From the NCBI GenBank assembly GCA_937873805.1, contig CALMWO010000236.1, forward strand, positions 1-9,636: a DNA stretch of 9,636 nt, in the 5' to 3' direction. A model generated the notes under the pieces. It was given only the letters and a program-made list of their open reading frames with translations. It was not told the DNA's origin and made no database searches. The stretch's first letter is position 1, and each line of letters opens with the position of its first letter. The translations under genes and the position numbers were made by a program. Positions 6,641 to 9,636 of the stretch are shown here, piece after piece. The stretch comes from an uncultured Hyphomonadaceae bacterium (lineage in GTDB: Bacteria > Pseudomonadota > Alphaproteobacteria > Caulobacterales > Hyphomonadaceae).

Positions 6641-6753
6641 ATTGGATTGGAAACAGAGCAAGCCCGCGCTTCACAAATATCAAGGTCTGCCTGCGCGTCG
6701 GGTGTCATCCTGCAACTTGAGGAGACCATCACGGTCAAAGCAGGGGCGACACA

Positions 6754-9492
6754 ATGCCAAGTGGCCAGGCACACACACCCAGAGAGGCCAATGTCGTTCT
6801 TGGCCTGACGACATTCGCCTTCACCGCCTGCTTCGCCGTCTGGACCATTTTTGCGATCATCGGCCTTCAGATCCAGAAGGATCTTGGATTATCCGAGACA
6901 GAGTTCGGCCTTCTGGTAGGCGCTCCAATACTGACAGGCTCGCTTTCACGCCTGTTCCTCGGAATCTGGGCGGACCAGTACGGTGGCCGGATCGTCAATG
7001 TGGCGGTCATGGTGTTGTCCGCGGTGGCGACATGGCTTCTGACATTCGCCTCCAGCTATCCCGAATTTCTGCTTGCAGGACTTGGTCTGGGACTCGCGGG
7101 CGGTTCATTCTCCGTCTCGATCACCTACGTCTCGAAGTTCTTTCCGGCAGAGAAACAGGGGGCAGCCCTGGGGATCGTCGGAGCTGGCAATGTCGGTGCG
7201 GCCGTGACGAAGTTTGCCGCCCCGATTGTCATGGCCGCCATGGGTTGGAAAGGTGTCGCCAACGTTTGGGCCATTGGGCTCGTTGTTGCGGCTGTGATTT
7301 TCTTTGCGTTCACGAAAGATGATCCGGAACTGGCGGCGCGGCGCGCCTCAGGAACCAAGCCGCGCAGTTTCGCTGCTCAGTTCGAGCCACTGCGGAGTGT
7401 GCAGGTCTGGCGCTTCTCACTCTACTATTTCTTCGTGTTCGGAGGGTTCGTGGCGCTCTCGCTGTGGCTGCCGCGCTATCTGATCGGTGTCTACGGCTTC
7501 GACATCGCGACGGCCGGCATGCTGGCTGCCGCCTACTCAATTCCAGCGTCGTTGTTCCGCATTTATGGCGGTTATCTGTCGGATCGGGTTGGGGCCCGGA
7601 CTGTCATGTACTGGACCTTCCTGGTGTCCGTCGCCATCACCTTCTTTCTGTCCTACCCGCCGACCTCCTATGTCGTCGACGGAGTGAGGGGACCTATCAG
7701 TTTTCGGCTTGAAACTGGCCCGATCGCGTTTGTCGTCGCCATTTTCATCCTCGGCTTCTTCATGAGTCTCGGAAAGGCCGCCGTCTACAAGCACATCCCG
7801 GTCTACTATCCAAAGGATGTGGGAGCGGTTGGCGGACTCGTTGGCCTGATGGGCGGACTTGGCGGCTTCATTCTTCCAATCGTGTTCGGTCTACTGAACG
7901 ACCTCACGGGCATCTGGACGAGCAGCTTCATGCTTCTCTTCCTCATCGTCTCTGCCTCGCTCATCTGGATGCATCTCGCAATCCGGCACATGGAACGAGA
8001 GGCTGCTGGCAAGACCTTGGACGCGCTACCCCAGCTGCCCGAAATGCAGCCGATACACGGGGAGAGAGAGGCGCGCGCACTGGCGCCCAAGCTGATCGAC
8101 GATTGGCGACCTGAAGACCCAGCCTTCTGGAACAGCAAAGGCAAGAAGATCGCCGCGCGAAACCTCTGGTTGTCGATACCTGCGCTGCTGCTGTCCTTTT
8201 CCGTCTGGATGGTGTGGTCCGTCGTCGTCGCGAAACTTCCACAGGTTGGCTTTGACTACACAACCGATCAGTTGTTCTGGCTGGCTGCGCTGCCCGGACT
8301 ATCGGGTGCAACACTCAGGATATTCTATAGCTTCATGGTGCCGGTGTTTGGCGGCCGGCTCTGGACTACGCTGACGACCTGGACCCTGATGATCCCGGCC
8401 TTGGGGATCGGGTTTGCCGTCCAGGATCCGCAGACACCCTATTGGATCATGCTCGGCCTGGCTTTGCTGTGCGGCTTTGGCGGGGGCAATTTTGCGTCAT
8501 CCATGTCCAACATCGGCTTCTTCTTTCCCAAGCGAGAGAAGGGCAACGCACTCGCACTGAATGCCGGCCTTGGAAATCTTGGCGTCAGTCTGATGCAGTT
8601 CGTTGTGCCACTTGTCGTCACCGTGAGTGTGTTCGGTGCATTCGGTGGAGAGGCCCAGATCGCATCATCGGGGGAAAAGCTCTTCCTCCAGAATGCGGGA
8701 TTTATCTGGGCGCCCTTCATCGCTCTCAGCGCCTTCGCGGCGTGGTTCGGCATGAATGATCTCTCAACCGCGAAGGCCTCGTTTGCAGACCAGGCCGTGA
8801 TCTTCAAACGTAAGCACAACTGGATCATGTGCTGGCTCTACACTGGCACATTTGGTTCTTTCATCGGCTTTTCGGCAGCGTTCCCGCTTTTCACCAAGAC
8901 ACAGTTTCCGGACGTCAACGTCCTTCAGATCGCCTTCCTCGGGCCTCTGGTGGGCGCGCTGGCGCGCTCCTTTACTGGCTGGATCGCCGATCGGTTCGGC
9001 GGCGCTCGCGTAACCCTTGTCGTATTCCTCGTGATGATGGCTGGAACTGTCGGTGTGCTCTACTTCCTGAGTGTGAAGGATCAGCCTGGCGCCTTCGTCG
9101 GGTTCTTCACGTGCTTCATCGTTCTGTTCTTCGCTTCAGGCGTGGGGAACGCTTCCACCTTCCAGATGATACCCGCGATCATGCGCAAGGAAGTTGCGCG
9201 CTTAGAGCCTCATCTTCGCGGCGATCACCTGCTCAGGCAGTCGGAAAAGGAAAGCGCGGCGATCACCGGGTTCACCTCTGCGATCGCCGCTTATGGCGCT
9301 TTCTTCATTCCCAACAGCTTCGGGATGTCGATCGCAGCAACCGGAAGCGCGGCGACAGCGCTCTATGCCTTCCTCGCGTTCTACGTCTCTTGCCTGCTGA
9401 TCACCTGGTTTGTCTACGTCCGGCCCGGTGGGCTCCTGTTCGACGTGGAGAGCGCTCGCAGGTCGCGTGGCGCTCCCGTCGCCGCTAAATAA
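6754..9492 (+). CDS. narK: NarK1-NarK2 fusion nitrate/nitrite transporter
   Basis: This 912-residue inner-membrane protein joins two major-facilitator nitrate transporters end to end. Residues ~12-413 are a NarK1-type unit (in general nitrate/proton symport) and ~468-891 a NarK2-type unit (nitrate/nitrite exchange). They are linked by a hydrophilic stretch at ~414-467. Each half carries the paired nitrate signatures: GLAGGSFSVSITYVSKFFP and GLVGLMGGLGGFILP in the first, GFGGGNFASSMSNIGFFFP and ITGFTSAIAAYGAFFIP in the second. Arginines placed like substrate-binding Arg89 and Arg305 of E. coli NarK are Arg66 and Arg269 in the first half and Arg522 and Arg738 in the second. About 24 membrane segments are expected, twice the usual 12. 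AGGGG at 6742-6746 sits 7 bp before ATG 6754. narG follows after 13 bp, so this is the first gene of a narKGHJI-type operon. Such a fusion is known in Paracoccus. No frameshift or internal stop is seen. Confidence 0.96.
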   Translation: MPSGQAHTPREANVVLGLTTFAFTACFAVWTIFAIIGLQIQKDLGLSETEFGLLVGAPILTGSLSRLFLGIWADQYGGRIVNVAVMVLSAVATWLLTFASSYPEFLLAGLGLGLAGGSFSVSITYVSKFFPAEKQGAALGIVGAGNVGAAVTKFAAPIVMAAMGWKGVANVWAIGLVVAAVIFFAFTKDDPELAARRASGTKPRSFAAQFEPLRSVQVWRFSLYYFFVFGGFVALSLWLPRYLIGVYGFDIATAGMLAAAYSIPASLFRIYGGYLSDRVGARTVMYWTFLVSVAITFFLSYPPTSYVVDGVRGPISFRLETGPIAFVVAIFILGFFMSLGKAAVYKHIPVYYPKDVGAVGGLVGLMGGLGGFILPIVFGLLNDLTGIWTSSFMLLFLIVSASLIWMHLAIRHMEREAAGKTLDALPQLPEMQPIHGEREARALAPKLIDDWRPEDPAFWNSKGKKIAARNLWLSIPALLLSFSVWMVWSVVVAKLPQVGFDYTTDQLFWLAALPGLSGATLRIFYSFMVPVFGGRLWTTLTTWTLMIPALGIGFAVQDPQTPYWIMLGLALLCGFGGGNFASSMSNIGFFFPKREKGNALALNAGLGNLGVSLMQFVVPLVVTVSVFGAFGGEAQIASSGEKLFLQNAGFIWAPFIALSAFAAWFGMNDLSTAKASFADQAVIFKRKHNWIMCWLYTGTFGSFIGFSAAFPLFTKTQFPDVNVLQIAFLGPLVGALARSFTGWIADRFGGARVTLVVFLVMMAGTVGVLYFLSVKDQPGAFVGFFTCFIVLFFASGVGNASTFQMIPAIMRKEVARLEPHLRGDHLLRQSEKESAAITGFTSAIAAYGAFFIPNSFGMSIAATGSAATALYAFLAFYVSCLLITWFVYVRPGGLLFDVESARRSRGAPVAAK

Positions 9493-9505
9493 GGGGAGAT
9501 TTCCT

Positions 9506-9636
9506 TTGAGCCACACACTCGATCGCCTGACCTTCTTTCGCCGGCGCACGGAGACCTTTGCGAACGCGCACGGTGTGCTCAACGACGACGACCGCACCTG
9601 GGAAGAGGCTTACCGGAACAGGTGGCGCCACGACAA
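9506..9636 (+). CDS. narG: Respiratory nitrate reductase alpha subunit NarG, N-terminal 43 residues (3' end outside window)
   Basis: NarG is the molybdenum-bearing catalytic subunit of the membrane nitrate reductase, facing the cytoplasm, and reduces nitrate to nitrite. The visible 43 codons align well with the NarG N terminus: SHTLDRLTFFRRRTETFANA, then HG, an Asp-rich DDDRTWEEAY and RNRWRHD. They match the E. coli pattern LDRFRYF...ETFADGHG...WEDGYRQRWQHD. The start is TTG 9506-9508, chosen because GGGGAG (9493-9498) lies 7 bp before it and no ATG or GTG fits the family start. The gene follows narK by 13 bp and is surely cotranscribed. The molybdenum and FS0 cluster motifs lie beyond the window. 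Confidence 0.93.
   Translation, partial: MSHTLDRLTFFRRRTETFANAHGVLNDDDRTWEEAYRNRWRHD

Noticed and set aside
6642..7322. 226-codon plus-strand open frame overlapping the start of narK
   Set aside because: Most of it overlaps narK in another frame, the translation is Arg-rich without family features, and no ribosome binding site supports it.
1..9636. A wholly new defence, mobile or biosynthetic system
   Set aside because: Every substantial frame fits a known family of nitrate respiration, cofactor synthesis or anaerobic dNTP synthesis, except the epoxide-hydrolase-like gene, which also has a known fold.

Overview
The window carries a nitrate-respiration (nar) island from what looks like a denitrifying or nitrate-reducing alphaproteobacterium. 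The reasons are high GC, a NarK1-NarK2 fusion directly in front of narG, a Crp/Fnr regulator transcribed divergently from narK (an arrangement I recall from Paracoccus, where the regulator is NarR), and a nearby class II ribonucleotide reductase and NnrS. Genus cannot be read from the sequence.

Layout, left to right: (1) the 3' part of moeA (molybdenum insertion into molybdopterin), cut by the window edge; (2) a small intact protein of the limonene-1,2-epoxide hydrolase fold; (3) a gap with a perfect FNR-type box (TTGAT-N4-ATCAA), followed by nrdJ (B12-dependent, oxygen-independent ribonucleotide reductase) and, 21 bp later, nnrS (polytopic membrane protein linked to nitric oxide tolerance); (4) a second FNR-type box overlapping the nnrS stop, followed by moaA (first step of molybdopterin synthesis); (5) a convergent Crp/Fnr regulator gene on the minus strand, only 10 bp from moaA, with both stop codons lying in a tandem 14-bp duplication; (6) a 312-bp divergent intergenic region with a second perfect FNR-type box and a likely leader hairpin; (7) narK, a 912-residue double-length nitrate/nitrite transporter; (8) the start of narG, beginning at TTG 13 bp after narK.

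The genes fit one physiological programme. NarK brings nitrate in and exports nitrite, and NarG is the catalytic subunit of the membrane nitrate reductase. MoaA and MoeA help make its molybdenum cofactor. NrdJ would keep dNTP synthesis going without oxygen, and NnrS protects against nitric oxide. The local regulator has the E-x-x-S-R recognition-helix signature expected for TTGAT half-sites, and three matching sites lie in front of nrdJ, moaA and narK. The regulator lacks the N-terminal cysteines of a true FNR iron-sulfur sensor, so it is more like NarR, Dnr or NnrR.

I see no tRNA, rRNA, CRISPR array, insertion sequence or phage gene, and no wholly unknown system. The less ordinary points are the epoxide-hydrolase-like gene in this setting, the nrdJ-nnrS pairing under an FNR-type box, the duplication that separates two stop codons, and the structured narK leader.
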